From positions 124,001 through 188,000 of the forward strand of contig NZ_MRCE01000010.1 in the NCBI RefSeq assembly GCF_001904725.1: a stretch of 64,000 nucleotides of DNA, read 5' to 3'. The position numbers were made by a program, and so were the translations under genes. This stretch comes from Phormidium ambiguum IAM M-71. GTDB taxonomy: Bacteria > Cyanobacteriota > Cyanobacteriia > Cyanobacteriales > Aerosakkonemataceae. The notes beneath the pieces were generated by a model that worked only from the letters and a program-made list of their open reading frames with translations, ran no database searches and was not told the DNA's origin. Position 1 is the first letter of the stretch. Each line of letters opens with the position of its first letter. This document shows, piece by piece, positions 38,249 through 47,530 of the stretch.

Positions 38249-40588
38249 TTATGGTGTGCTATCCAGTGGCAAATTATTTGCCAACGCCTTGGAATTATCG
38301 GGAGTTCCGTAAAAAATTCCCCGACCATTCGTTCCAATAAAAACTAACCCAAACTGCTGCCAACTTCCTTCCATTGTGTTAGGTTCATTCCCAATGGGAT
38401 TTTCTCTAGAACCAATACTGACCCAAGTTTGTCCTCGATCCAAAGAACGAAAAATTCCATCACCAATTCCCTTAACTTTTCCATATAAATAAAGAGCAGG
38501 AATATTGCTGTTTTGGGGTGGTTTTCCAAAAGCAAACAAGGAAGCTTTTTCTACTGAAGGCAATTTAGTGAAGGTTGTACCACCATCAGTGGAACGATAT
38601 AAACCGTTTTTATCTAAACTAATCCACACTTCATTTTTAAAACCTGGAACTGTTTTAATTGCATAACTATCCCATTGACCATAAGGAAGCGATGAATTAA
38701 CTAAAGTAAAAGATGAACCTCCGTCAACACTGCGGTAAGTTTTGCCTTCTCTGTGATAGTAAAAGGTATTGCCTTCTACTTTGTCTGCGGCTAGAGGATG
38801 ATTCCAAAACCAAGGCCCACCGGGGCCATCGGGTAGTCCCGAAACTGTTTTCCACGATGTGCCGTTATCGGTTGTTCGTAAAGGTTGGGCTTTGCTGGTG
38901 ACAATAACAAAGAGATCGGGATTTGTGGCGGAAACAGCTACCCGTAGAGGCATGGTTTTTGCTGGAAATGAGGGAAATTTTTGCCAAGTTGAACCGCCAT
39001 CTGTGGAAGTTGCGCCTGTGTAAGTAGAGTTCCATCTAGCACCACCGACGCGGACTACTCGCTGGGGATTATTTTGTGAATAATCCAGGTTTAGCGTATC
39101 TCGCCATTCGGGTGTGCCATGAAATCTATGCGAGGGATAAGTCTTTAGTCCTTTGTCGTGATTAAAACCTACGACATCAGCCAGGGCACTGAGTAAAACA
39201 GGGCCTTTTGCAGGTGCGGCGAGGGCAAAAGAAACTACTTCTTCATGTCCTTGTTGATAGTTAGTCCAGACAACTGGATTGGTGTTGATGTTGTTTGTTT
39301 GCCAAATGCCAAATCCGTCTGTTAGCCAAACTTTTCCGGGAATATGGGGGTCAAATTCGATCGCAGATGTCCAAATCGAAAACATGGGATGCGCCCGTTC
39401 ATTCCACCAGGGAACAGTGTGTTGTAGTGAGGCTGTTTTTTCTGTCCAAGTTTTCCCAGCATCAGAACTTTGATAAATTTTGGTTTTAACTGATTGACCG
39501 CTGGCAATTATAATTTCATTGGAATTTTTGGGATTAATAGCTAAAGCATTGAAGAAGGTTTCTTTACCTGGTGGTGTGATATTAGTCCAAACTTCATTGG
39601 CATATTTGCTAACTCCTGATAAAGCAGTAACATAAAGGATTCCGTTTTGATTAATTGCCATGCGTTGTGGCTGATTTGGACTGCCGACGATTTTGCTCCA
39701 AGTTATACCTGTATCAGTAGATTTATAAATTCCATCTCCAAAGACGTTGGCATAAATTAAACCTGGCTTTTGTTTGTCAAAGAGAATGCCTAAAACACCA
39801 ACTTTTGGTGTAAGTTTTGCCGACAATGAAGTAACTTTAGTCCAGGTTTTACCTGCGTCTTGGGATTTCCATAATCCATCATGTCGGGAACCAAAAAAGA
39901 TGATGTTCGAGTTATGTGGATTGACAGCTAATCTCATTCCTGCCCAACGTTGTTTATCGTTGCTGTCCATTCCTAAGTCTAAGTTTAATTTTTGCCAAGT
40001 TTGTCCGCGATCGCTAGATTTAAAAATAGAACCTTTTGGTTTCCAAGCTGAGTATTTTCCGGCTGCTATATAGACAATGTTTGGGTTATTTGGATCGAAA
40101 GCTAATGCTTCTCCACCATAGTAAGTTTGTTGGGCTTGAGTAAAACTATCAGTTAAAGGTATCCAACTTTTATTGCTTGCATTCCAGCGATAAAATCCCC
40201 CGATATCTGTTCTCAGATATACGATATCTTTTTGTCGGGGATGGATGTAAATACCTGTAACAAAACTACCTCCTCCTATGGATACGTTAGCCCAGCGATA
40301 TCCATTTTCACCAACGCTAGAAGACATGGCATTAACAGGTGCGATCGGTGTAATATTTTCACTGTATTGCTTATCATTTCCACATCCAGATAAAACACTC
40401 GTTAAAATCAGCGCCGCAGTCCAATAAATTATATTATTTTGCTTTAAATTAACGCTCTTGGATGGGCTATGTGATATGGAGATAGCAGGATTTAAAGATT
40501 GGTCGATCGGAATATTTTTCCCAGCTTGAATCAATTTAAGTATGCTCATAACTTTTAACTGAAAGCTTAAAACCTTTGAGATAAGCAT
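38249..40588 (-). CDS. GH74-like beta-propeller glycosidase, lipoprotein
   Basis: 779 residues. A hydrophobic segment runs straight into the lipobox LSGC (Cys69), so the mature protein is probably a lipid-anchored envelope enzyme. The body is a double seven-bladed Asp-box propeller with many SxDxGxTW repeats. The front motif YRWANVSIGGGSFVTGIYIH and YLRTDIGGFYRW, plus the mid-protein LSALADVVGF, match GH74 endo-xyloglucanases, where the Asp residues of RTDIGG and of GDxxGF act as acid and base. The 52-residue polar extension before the signal segment is unusual, and no better start codon exists nearer to it. It diverges from the flippase gene of the polysaccharide locus. Confidence 0.82.
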   Translation of the reverse strand: MLISKVLSFQLKVMSILKLIQAGKNIPIDQSLNPAISISHSPSKSVNLKQNNIIYWTAALILTSVLSGCGNDKQYSENITPIAPVNAMSSSVGENGYRWANVSIGGGSFVTGIYIHPRQKDIVYLRTDIGGFYRWNASNKSWIPLTDSFTQAQQTYYGGEALAFDPNNPNIVYIAAGKYSAWKPKGSIFKSSDRGQTWQKLNLDLGMDSNDKQRWAGMRLAVNPHNSNIIFFGSRHDGLWKSQDAGKTWTKVTSLSAKLTPKVGVLGILFDKQKPGLIYANVFGDGIYKSTDTGITWSKIVGSPNQPQRMAINQNGILYVTALSGVSKYANEVWTNITPPGKETFFNALAINPKNSNEIIIASGQSVKTKIYQSSDAGKTWTEKTASLQHTVPWWNERAHPMFSIWTSAIEFDPHIPGKVWLTDGFGIWQTNNINTNPVVWTNYQQGHEEVVSFALAAPAKGPVLLSALADVVGFNHDKGLKTYPSHRFHGTPEWRDTLNLDYSQNNPQRVVRVGGARWNSTYTGATSTDGGSTWQKFPSFPAKTMPLRVAVSATNPDLFVIVTSKAQPLRTTDNGTSWKTVSGLPDGPGGPWFWNHPLAADKVEGNTFYYHREGKTYRSVDGGSSFTLVNSSLPYGQWDSYAIKTVPGFKNEVWISLDKNGLYRSTDGGTTFTKLPSVEKASLFAFGKPPQNSNIPALYLYGKVKGIGDGIFRSLDRGQTWVSIGSRENPIGNEPNTMEGSWQQFGLVFIGTNGRGIFYGTPDNSKALANNLPLDSTP

Positions 40589-40891
40589 GGTATGGAGATA
40601 AAACTATTCTATTATGTCAATTGTTTAAGTATGGGTCTTCAGTAGTTCCGGTGAATAAAAGATTAAATTTTAAGCAAGTTTCCGTAATTTCACTCATAAT
40701 AATTATCTAATCTGCTTTTAAAATTAATAGGGTAATACAGCGTCAAAATTGACGAATTAGCAAGGCTAAACAGTAACATTAATTCATGGTGCATCCGACT
40801 AGCTAAGAAGAGCAAATTTTCTTTGCTTAATGATTCAAATCTTCATGAAACTTAAATAAAAGTCAAAAAAACTGATTTAAAGTCGAGTACT
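40589..40891. other. Divergent promoter region, GH74-like gene / flippase
   Basis: About 300 A+T-rich bases between divergent genes. No ORF and no strong inverted repeat were seen; it should contain both promoters. Confidence 0.5.
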
Positions 40892-42220
40892 ATGCTAAAT
40901 AAATTGACTTCTGTAACTCAGAATATTAGCCCAGAATTACGTAAGATTATTAGTAATATAGGGTGGCTATTTGGCGATCGCATTCTCCGCATGGGTGCAG
41001 GGCTAATTGTTGGTGCTTGGATTGCTCGTTATTTGGGACCACAACAATTTGGTTTGTTTCAGTATGCGGCAGCTTATGTAGCATTATTTACGATTATTTC
41101 TAGTTTGGGATTGGATCAGTTGGTTGTGCGTGATATTGTGCGCGATCCTGATTGTAAAGATGAAACTTTAGGGACAACTTTAGCCTTAAGAATTATTGGT
41201 GGCGTAGGTACAGTTGTCATGACAGCTGTAACTATTTTTGCGTTGAACCGCGATAACCAGTTAACTATTATTTTAGGAACTATTATGGCGGTCGCAACTA
41301 TTTTTAATGCCTTTCACGCGATCGAATTTTGGTTTCAAGCCCAAGTTAAATCAAAGTATACAGTTATTGCCAAAAATACAGCTTTTTTATTCGTCACTTT
41401 ATTAAGAGTTATTTTAATTCAACAGCAAGCACCATTAATTGCTTTTGCTTGGGCAATGGTGGTAGAAAGTGTGTTGGGCGCTATAGGTTTATTGATTGCT
41501 TATAAAGCTAAAGGACAACACTTTTTACAGTGGCGCGTAAGTTGGCAACGTGCTAAAAAGTTACTGCTAGAAAGTTGGCCTTTAATCCTTTCCGGTTTCG
41601 CCATTATGGTTTATGTCAGAATTGACCAAATTATGTTAGGTCAATTAATTGGTGAGGCATCAGTTGGTTTCTATTCAGTAGCCGCGAAACTAGCCGAACT
41701 TTGGTATTTTATTGCTAGTGCGATCGTTGGTTCTGTAACTCCTTCAATATTAAAATCTAGGGAAGAAAGTCAAACACTTTACTATCAAAAATTCCAAAAG
41801 CTATTTAACTTAATGGCAATAGTTACCTTTGGACTTGCCATTGCCATGATCTTTTTGTCAAAACCGCTGATTGTTGTATTATTTGGTCAGGAATATACGC
41901 CTGCTGCTTCTATATTATCAATTTACATTTGGTCAGCAGTATTTGGATTTTTTGGCTGGGGTAAAAGTATTTGGATTATTGCCGAAGGTTACACTACATA
42001 CGCTTTAATTACTACTTGTTTGGGTGCGGTAATGAATATCGCACTAAATTTCTGGTTGATTCCGAGTTATGGAGGCAATGGTGCTGCGATCGCTACAGTG
42101 ATTTCTTACGCCTTCACAGACTATGTACTCTGCTTTATTTTTCCCCCTGCACGTCAACTTGCTTGGATTATGACTAAGGCATTAACCTTCAACTATTTCA
42201 CTTTCAAAAACTTGTGGTAA
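40892..42220 (+). CDS. Wzx-type polysaccharide flippase (MOP superfamily)
   Basis: 442 residues, about twelve to fourteen membrane segments. The N-terminal IGWLFGDRILRMGAGLIVGAWIARYLGPQQFGLFQYA is typical of PF01943 polysaccharide transporters. It would move undecaprenyl-linked oligosaccharide units across the cytoplasmic membrane for Wzy/Wzc-dependent polymerisation; candidates for both are nearby. First gene of a three-gene plus-strand run with two glycosyltransferases. Confidence 0.9.
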   Translation: MLNKLTSVTQNISPELRKIISNIGWLFGDRILRMGAGLIVGAWIARYLGPQQFGLFQYAAAYVALFTIISSLGLDQLVVRDIVRDPDCKDETLGTTLALRIIGGVGTVVMTAVTIFALNRDNQLTIILGTIMAVATIFNAFHAIEFWFQAQVKSKYTVIAKNTAFLFVTLLRVILIQQQAPLIAFAWAMVVESVLGAIGLLIAYKAKGQHFLQWRVSWQRAKKLLLESWPLILSGFAIMVYVRIDQIMLGQLIGEASVGFYSVAAKLAELWYFIASAIVGSVTPSILKSREESQTLYYQKFQKLFNLMAIVTFGLAIAMIFLSKPLIVVLFGQEYTPAASILSIYIWSAVFGFFGWGKSIWIIAEGYTTYALITTCLGAVMNIALNFWLIPSYGGNGAAIATVISYAFTDYVLCFIFPPARQLAWIMTKALTFNYFTFKNLW

Positions 42221-42294
42221 TTAATTAAGTTAATACTGAATCGGAGGATACAATTGAGACTTTGCAGAAAAGTTTATTTTAAGGCAGTGTTTTT

Positions 42295-43263
42295 ATGGAA
42301 GATTTTGGAATAATTATAGCCTGCTGCGATCAAGATTATCATTATGCTAAAGGTTGTTGCGCTAGCATTAGATATTTTTTAGGCGATGTCCCAATTTGCT
42401 TGATTATTGACGGAGAATTTCTCGCCAAAGATTTACAAAAAGCTTACGGCGTACAAGTTATTAATCATTTAAATGTCAAACATCAAGTGCTTCGAGAAAG
42501 AAGTTTTGGTTGGGGATTGACTAAAATGGTGGCTTTTTGGGAAAGTCCCTGGAGTAATTTCCTGTTTCTTGATGCGGATACTATTGTTTGGGGAAATATC
42601 CTGAAATATGCAAATTTTCAAGACTTTGATGTAATTGTCGATCGCCCCCTTTACAAAGATTCCTTTGAAGAGTTTTCCCGATTCTTCTTTAAACCACAAG
42701 AAATAGAGAAATATTTCCCCGATTTCCAGTGGCAAAAGCATTTTGGTCAATACTTTTGCACGGGAGCCTTCTTTGCTAAACGAGATATTTTTAGTATAGA
42801 TGAATATATTTATATGCTGGATTTTGTTGACCGAAATCCCGATGTATTTTGGCTGGGAGAACAAGGGTTTTTAAATTTGATGCTCTTTCGTAATTATGAT
42901 GCCGGGAAAATACGTTTAAGTCAATCAAGTTGGCAAGTTATTGTCCCTAAATTCCAATGGGATGAGCTAAAAAATCGCTTCTTTGTTGAGCAAAATAGCC
43001 CGGTAGTTAAAGCAGATGATACTTGTGTAATTCATTGGGCTGGGCCAAAACCAACTTTGTACAATTCTCAAGTTTATTCAGAACCAATGAATTTTTTTCG
43101 TCGAAAATTTATCCAAGAAACCGAAGGTTTAACTGGATTACCCGCAGAAGCTTTGCTAAAATTAGAAGATCTTGAACGAGACTTAAATATTTATCAGAAA
43201 AAGTTGGTTCGTAAAGTAAGAAAGTTAATGAAACTTTCAATAAATACTGGCGTTAATTACTAA
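42295..43263 (+). CDS. GT-A-fold glycosyltransferase-like protein
   Basis: 322 residues, soluble. It has the GT8-like layout: an N-terminal FGIIIACCDQDYHYAKGCCAS strand, FGWGLTKMVAFWESPWSNFL, then the metal-binding DxD in LFLDADTIVWGN, and a later CVIHWAGPKP block. Likely transfers a nucleotide-activated sugar in repeat-unit assembly. It follows the flippase by 74 bases and precedes a GT2 gene by 15. Donor and acceptor are unknown. Confidence 0.78.
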   Translation: MEDFGIIIACCDQDYHYAKGCCASIRYFLGDVPICLIIDGEFLAKDLQKAYGVQVINHLNVKHQVLRERSFGWGLTKMVAFWESPWSNFLFLDADTIVWGNILKYANFQDFDVIVDRPLYKDSFEEFSRFFFKPQEIEKYFPDFQWQKHFGQYFCTGAFFAKRDIFSIDEYIYMLDFVDRNPDVFWLGEQGFLNLMLFRNYDAGKIRLSQSSWQVIVPKFQWDELKNRFFVEQNSPVVKADDTCVIHWAGPKPTLYNSQVYSEPMNFFRRKFIQETEGLTGLPAEALLKLEDLERDLNIYQKKLVRKVRKLMKLSINTGVNY

Positions 43264-43278
43264 ATTTAAGGAATCACT

Positions 43279-44349
43279 ATGTCATCTCCAAATCTTCGTG
43301 CTAGTGCGGTTATGCCTGTTTATAACCGGGAGGAATTTTTAAAAGAAACAATCGACAGTGTGTTAAACCAAACTTTCAAGGATTTTGAGTTTATTATTAT
43401 TGATGATGGTTCAACGGATCGCAGTATAGAGATTATCAAGTCTTACAACGATCCCAGAATTAAACTATTCATTAACGATAAAAATCAAGGAACAAGTTAT
43501 AGTCGAAATCGGGCGATCGATCTTTCCTTGAGTGACTATATCATCACCATAGATTCTGACGATATCAATTTACCAGAAAGATTTGCCAAACAAATCGCTT
43601 ACATGGATTCTCATCCTGAAGTTGGCATCTGCGGTAGTTGGGTAAAAACTATTGGAGAAGTTGAAGGACAATTGTGGCGTTGCGCTGTTCAACCAGATAT
43701 TGTTCATTGTCGAACTTTGTTTGAAGCAGTGTTATGTCATCCATCTACAATTATTCGTCGTGAATTTTTAAATCGATACTCTTTAAGATACGATATTGAA
43801 CTAAAACGCGCTCAAGATTGGGATATTTATTGTCGAGGTGCCAGACATTTTCAAGTAGCCAATATGCCCGAAGTTCTGCTTTATTACAGATGGCGCAGTT
43901 ATCCCAAAAATCTATCTGATGAAGAGTTGTTATCTCAAAAATATTATTATTTTTATGAAATTGATAAAAGAAATTTCCAAGCTTTAAACTTACAACCGAC
44001 TCAAGAAGAGATGTTAGTTCACCGTCGTTTAGGTAATTTAGAGCTTAAAAAAGATAGCGATTTTGTGATAGCAGCAAACAAATGGTTGCATAAACTGCAT
44101 TCTGCCAACAAAACCGCTAATGTCTATCCCCAAGCGACTTTTCTACAAGTTTTAGCCGGGTATTGGCTTGAGGTATGCACTTATGTATCATCGTCTCCGT
44201 TGCAAACTTGCGATCGCTTTTTTGATAGCCCGTATTTAGACTTAAATAGTTTATCTGCAATCAATAAAGCTAAACTTTTAGGCAGGAGTTTTCTCAAACA
44301 AAGCTACTTTAAATTGAAAAAAACTTTAAAAACTTTCAAATCTAAGTAG
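43279..44349 (+). CDS. GT2 family glycosyltransferase
   Basis: 356 residues. Classic GT2 N-terminus: ASAVMPVYNREEFLKETIDS, IIIDDGSTDRSIEII, and the DxD region IITIDSDDINLPERF, with an acceptor-side RAQDWDIYCR block (family ED/QDW motif). AAGGA lies six bases before the ATG. The stop codon overlaps the end of the convergent gene at 44342 by 8 bases. A cytosolic or membrane-associated inverting transferase for the exopolysaccharide repeat unit. Confidence 0.88.
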   Translation: MSSPNLRASAVMPVYNREEFLKETIDSVLNQTFKDFEFIIIDDGSTDRSIEIIKSYNDPRIKLFINDKNQGTSYSRNRAIDLSLSDYIITIDSDDINLPERFAKQIAYMDSHPEVGICGSWVKTIGEVEGQLWRCAVQPDIVHCRTLFEAVLCHPSTIIRREFLNRYSLRYDIELKRAQDWDIYCRGARHFQVANMPEVLLYYRWRSYPKNLSDEELLSQKYYYFYEIDKRNFQALNLQPTQEEMLVHRRLGNLELKKDSDFVIAANKWLHKLHSANKTANVYPQATFLQVLAGYWLEVCTYVSSSPLQTCDRFFDSPYLDLNSLSAINKAKLLGRSFLKQSYFKLKKTLKTFKSK

Positions 44350-45145
44350 TTTTCTTACCTTTGGAAAGGAACTTTTTCAGAAAAGGAAAGTTTTTGTTCA
44401 AATTATACTTAAATCTCTTTTTGAGCGATCGAAAATTGTTTTGAGAAACACTTTGATACACCCAAGCATCTAAATTTAAGCCAAAAGTAGTGGGAACTTT
44501 GCTCACTAAAAAAGATGACGCACTATCAGATACTAAAACTTCCCAATAATTAGGTTGTTGTGCGCCCCAATTAATAATATCTGCCAAACTCACTCTTTCT
44601 AAAAGTTCTCTCCTAATCAAGCAAGCAGCAGTACCGTAATATTTTTGCGGATGAGCAAAATCGTCTTTATAATCTTCACCAGGAAACCATTCTTGTCTAA
44701 ATTCTTTGGGCATAGTCAGCAAATTTATCCCCAGAATGTTTTTGTCTTGCTCAAGTATTTCTAAGCATTTTTCTAGTAAATTAAGGCATTCTTGATAAGA
44801 TCCCGTTACATTTATGTCATCATCAAGGTGAAGAATATATTCACCTTGACAAATATTCATACTGTAAACAATGCCAAAATTACTATGAGGTGGATGAATT
44901 AGCGTGTTATATCTGACTTCATCAAATTTATTGATACTTTTGCTTGATTTAAGTAATCGGATGCCATTAACATCAGGACTACCATCATCTAGAAAAATTC
45001 TTTCAGCAAAAGGAAGCTCTAAAAATTTATCCCAACTGTCGATCGAACTGCGAACTAAAGAAGCACGATGATCGCGTAATTTTTTAATGTAAGAACAAGT
45101 ACAGAAGGATGTTTTAGCAAACAATTCCATTGTGCGGTTTTCCAT
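44342..45145 (-). CDS. Glycosyltransferase-like protein (divergent GT2)
   Basis: 267 residues; a second Met five codons in is an alternative start. It has FCTCSYIKKLRDHRASLVRSS, FLDDGSPDVNGIRLL in the position of the GT2 DDGSxD motif, and the metal site YILHLDDDINVTGS. The C-terminal half is unlike common GT2 proteins. It is the last gene of the minus-strand polysaccharide run and overlaps the convergent GT2 gene tail to tail by 8 bases. Likely a sugar transferase; confidence in the subfamily is low. Confidence 0.7.
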   Translation of the reverse strand: MENRTMELFAKTSFCTCSYIKKLRDHRASLVRSSIDSWDKFLELPFAERIFLDDGSPDVNGIRLLKSSKSINKFDEVRYNTLIHPPHSNFGIVYSMNICQGEYILHLDDDINVTGSYQECLNLLEKCLEILEQDKNILGINLLTMPKEFRQEWFPGEDYKDDFAHPQKYYGTAACLIRRELLERVSLADIINWGAQQPNYWEVLVSDSASSFLVSKVPTTFGLNLDAWVYQSVSQNNFRSLKKRFKYNLNKNFPFLKKFLSKGKKTT

Positions 45146-45188
45146 AGTAGTTAAACAATTAATAGATATTTTTTGCTCAATAACTAAA

Positions 45189-46367
45189 CTAAATTTCTCC
45201 AGTCATAACACGCTTTAACAAACTTTCACCATGATTGCGGTTACGCTCAAAAGCTAAAGCAATTTCTGCTTTAATTCGATCGGCATCAGCAGCAATCCCT
45301 GGTAAAATATCCACAGCTGAAGAACCTCTATCTATGTCTACAATTAATTGACTTAATCCAGCATCCGAGAATATACCAGTGATTTTATGTTCGCTGGCAC
45401 GCTCGACTACTGCCATTGATAAAGCACCACAAAGCATTGCTAATAAAAGAACGTGCAAACGGTTGCTAAAAACCATAAATGCACCTGAATATAAATCGTA
45501 CATATATTGACTATCAATATATCGTTCAATGAACACAATTTTACAAGAATTCTGATAGCGATCGCTCAACCATTTACAAAACTCATAATCCCAATCTACT
45601 TGATGAGCAATGACTAAAGTTTTTGCCCATTCTACACATACTAATTGAACGATACTATCCAGCGTTGCACAAAGATTATTTTTGTATTCAGGGTTATTAA
45701 ATTCTCTAAAAGTATCTCTAAAGCTAAATACTACATAGTCTCCATCAACATGGATTGGTTGTTTATTTGCGTTTGGTGTTTGCATCAGCCAAGCTAAATT
45801 ATCATTCGCATTTTGCTTTTTGATTAACCAAGCCATATCAGGAAATATTTCCACTTTATCTATGCCAATTTTTTTGGCATAATTAGCAGAAATAGTGTCC
45901 CTAGCTGAATAAAAGTACATCGCGTTGGATTTCCATTTTTCCCCGATTTGCATTAGGCTGGAAAAAGGGCCGATCGAAGTTCCAAACCGACAAATCCGCA
46001 CTCCCAAAATTTTCATGACAAAACAATAAATTGCTGACATGAACATTTTTATGGAATTACTTAATCCACTGCCAAAAACATGACCGGGACGCATGAGTAG
46101 ATAAATATTAGCATTTGAATTAATTAAAGTTTGCAACCGGAATAACAATACTAAAATTGGAAAGGGTAATTTATACGAACTGGCTTTTTCCTCTGCTGTT
46201 AATTCTAACTGTTGACAATACCACTCTGGAACTCCTTTAATGTTGACAATTATATGACCATAATTTCGCAAATTCATTAATAATACTTTTGTAATCACCA
46301 AGTCGCCGAGATTATCATAAGGAACCTGTGCTTGACAAAAAATTAAATTACCTGATTTATTCTTCAC
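45189..46367 (-). CDS. Polysaccharide pyruvyl transferase family protein
   Basis: 392 residues. The N-terminal YDNLGDLVITKVLLMNL, central FGTSIGPFSS and ARDTISANYAKKIG, and late FSNRLHVLLLAMLCGALSMAV blocks are those of the PS_pyruv_trans (CsaB/WcaK-like) family, which adds ketal-linked pyruvate from phosphoenolpyruvate to sugars. The start is GTG, chosen because GAGGAG lies seven bases before it. Pyruvylation would give the polymer negative charge, but the activity of this member is not shown. Confidence 0.85.
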   Translation of the reverse strand: MKNKSGNLIFCQAQVPYDNLGDLVITKVLLMNLRNYGHIIVNIKGVPEWYCQQLELTAEEKASSYKLPFPILVLLFRLQTLINSNANIYLLMRPGHVFGSGLSNSIKMFMSAIYCFVMKILGVRICRFGTSIGPFSSLMQIGEKWKSNAMYFYSARDTISANYAKKIGIDKVEIFPDMAWLIKKQNANDNLAWLMQTPNANKQPIHVDGDYVVFSFRDTFREFNNPEYKNNLCATLDSIVQLVCVEWAKTLVIAHQVDWDYEFCKWLSDRYQNSCKIVFIERYIDSQYMYDLYSGAFMVFSNRLHVLLLAMLCGALSMAVVERASEHKITGIFSDAGLSQLIVDIDRGSSAVDILPGIAADADRIKAEIALAFERNRNHGESLLKRVMTGEI

Positions 46368-46421
46368 TTTATTCTCCTCAGTAAAACTAGTATTTTTTGA
46401 TAGTTATTTCTAGCGATTACA

Positions 46422-47516
46422 TTACTCTTGTGTTGAAATTTGGATAATTTTATTAGCAATAGTGTCCCAATTCAATTGATTTTTGATTTTAAGTCTGGCT
46501 TGTTCGGACATTTGCATTAATAAATCGGGTTTTGAGAGTAAATTAATAATGCGATCGGCTAAAATATCAGGTGTTGGTTGCGGAATCACCACACCATTCA
46601 CTTCACGATCGACAATTTCTGGCATTCCACCACTAGCTGATACAACACAGGGAACTCCATAATTCATCGCTTCAACTAAAAAATGGCCAAATGGTTCGCA
46701 ATAGGCTGGTGCAACTACCAAATCTGTACTCAAAAACAAATCACGCATTTGAGAAGCCGAGGCAATATGTCCCGGATTTTCAATCCCATCTTCATTAGCA
46801 GCTAATTTTTTGCCCACAATCACCAATTTGGCATTTGGAATCGCTCGTTTCACCTGTTTAAAAGCGGCTAAAACTAAATCGCCTCCTTTTCTTTCAAAAT
46901 CAGAACCATTAAACAAAATTTGTTGACTACCAAAAGTTTTTTCCCCGTGATAAATTTCCGTGAAATTCCCCGCAGCACCTACAACAGTGATTTTTTCTGA
47001 TGCTATGCCGTAGTCTTCTATCAAAGAGTTTTTGACTAAATTAGTCATCGGAAAAAGATGATGAGCTTTTGAGTAAGCTTGGCGTTCGCAATCAAACCAA
47101 AATTCACGTTCTTTGGAGTTATTAAACGGAGCCCAAGCAGACCAACTTCTTTCAGCTAAAGCCATCGTATAATCCAAGTAAGTGACGTAAGGAATATCAT
47201 ATTGATCCCAAAATGGACAGAAAAGACCAAACAAATGAAAAACCAAATCAGGGGTATATTCTAATTGTCTAATTTTACTTTCGGTTTCTTGGGATTTGTT
47301 AATAAAAGTTTTCTGATTTTTCCGAAACAACTTTTCCGCTGGTCGAATCAGAAATTTAGGGATAAACTTTTTAAGGCTTTGCGATCGCCTAGTTGACTGC
47401 AAATTTCCATAAGGTAAATAATCCAAATTAACCTGAGTAGACATCGCTTTAAATAGAGGTTGAAACCGCTCTACAAAGAACGCATCTCCTGTAACTACAA
47501 CCTTTTTAATATCCAT
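46422..47516 (-). CDS. GT4 family glycosyltransferase
   Basis: 364 residues, GT-B fold. The C-terminal domain has ILFNGSDFERKGGDLVLAAF, KLVIVGKKLA, and the EX7E motif EPFGHFLVEAMNYGVPCVVS followed by GGMPEIV. It lies between the pyruvyl transferase gene and another GT4 gene (14-base gap). Retaining transfer of a nucleotide sugar is expected. Confidence 0.9.
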   Translation of the reverse strand: MDIKKVVVTGDAFFVERFQPLFKAMSTQVNLDYLPYGNLQSTRRSQSLKKFIPKFLIRPAEKLFRKNQKTFINKSQETESKIRQLEYTPDLVFHLFGLFCPFWDQYDIPYVTYLDYTMALAERSWSAWAPFNNSKEREFWFDCERQAYSKAHHLFPMTNLVKNSLIEDYGIASEKITVVGAAGNFTEIYHGEKTFGSQQILFNGSDFERKGGDLVLAAFKQVKRAIPNAKLVIVGKKLAANEDGIENPGHIASASQMRDLFLSTDLVVAPAYCEPFGHFLVEAMNYGVPCVVSASGGMPEIVDREVNGVVIPQPTPDILADRIINLLSKPDLLMQMSEQARLKIKNQLNWDTIANKIIQISTQE

Positions 47517-47530
47517 AATTTTGTCTAAAT

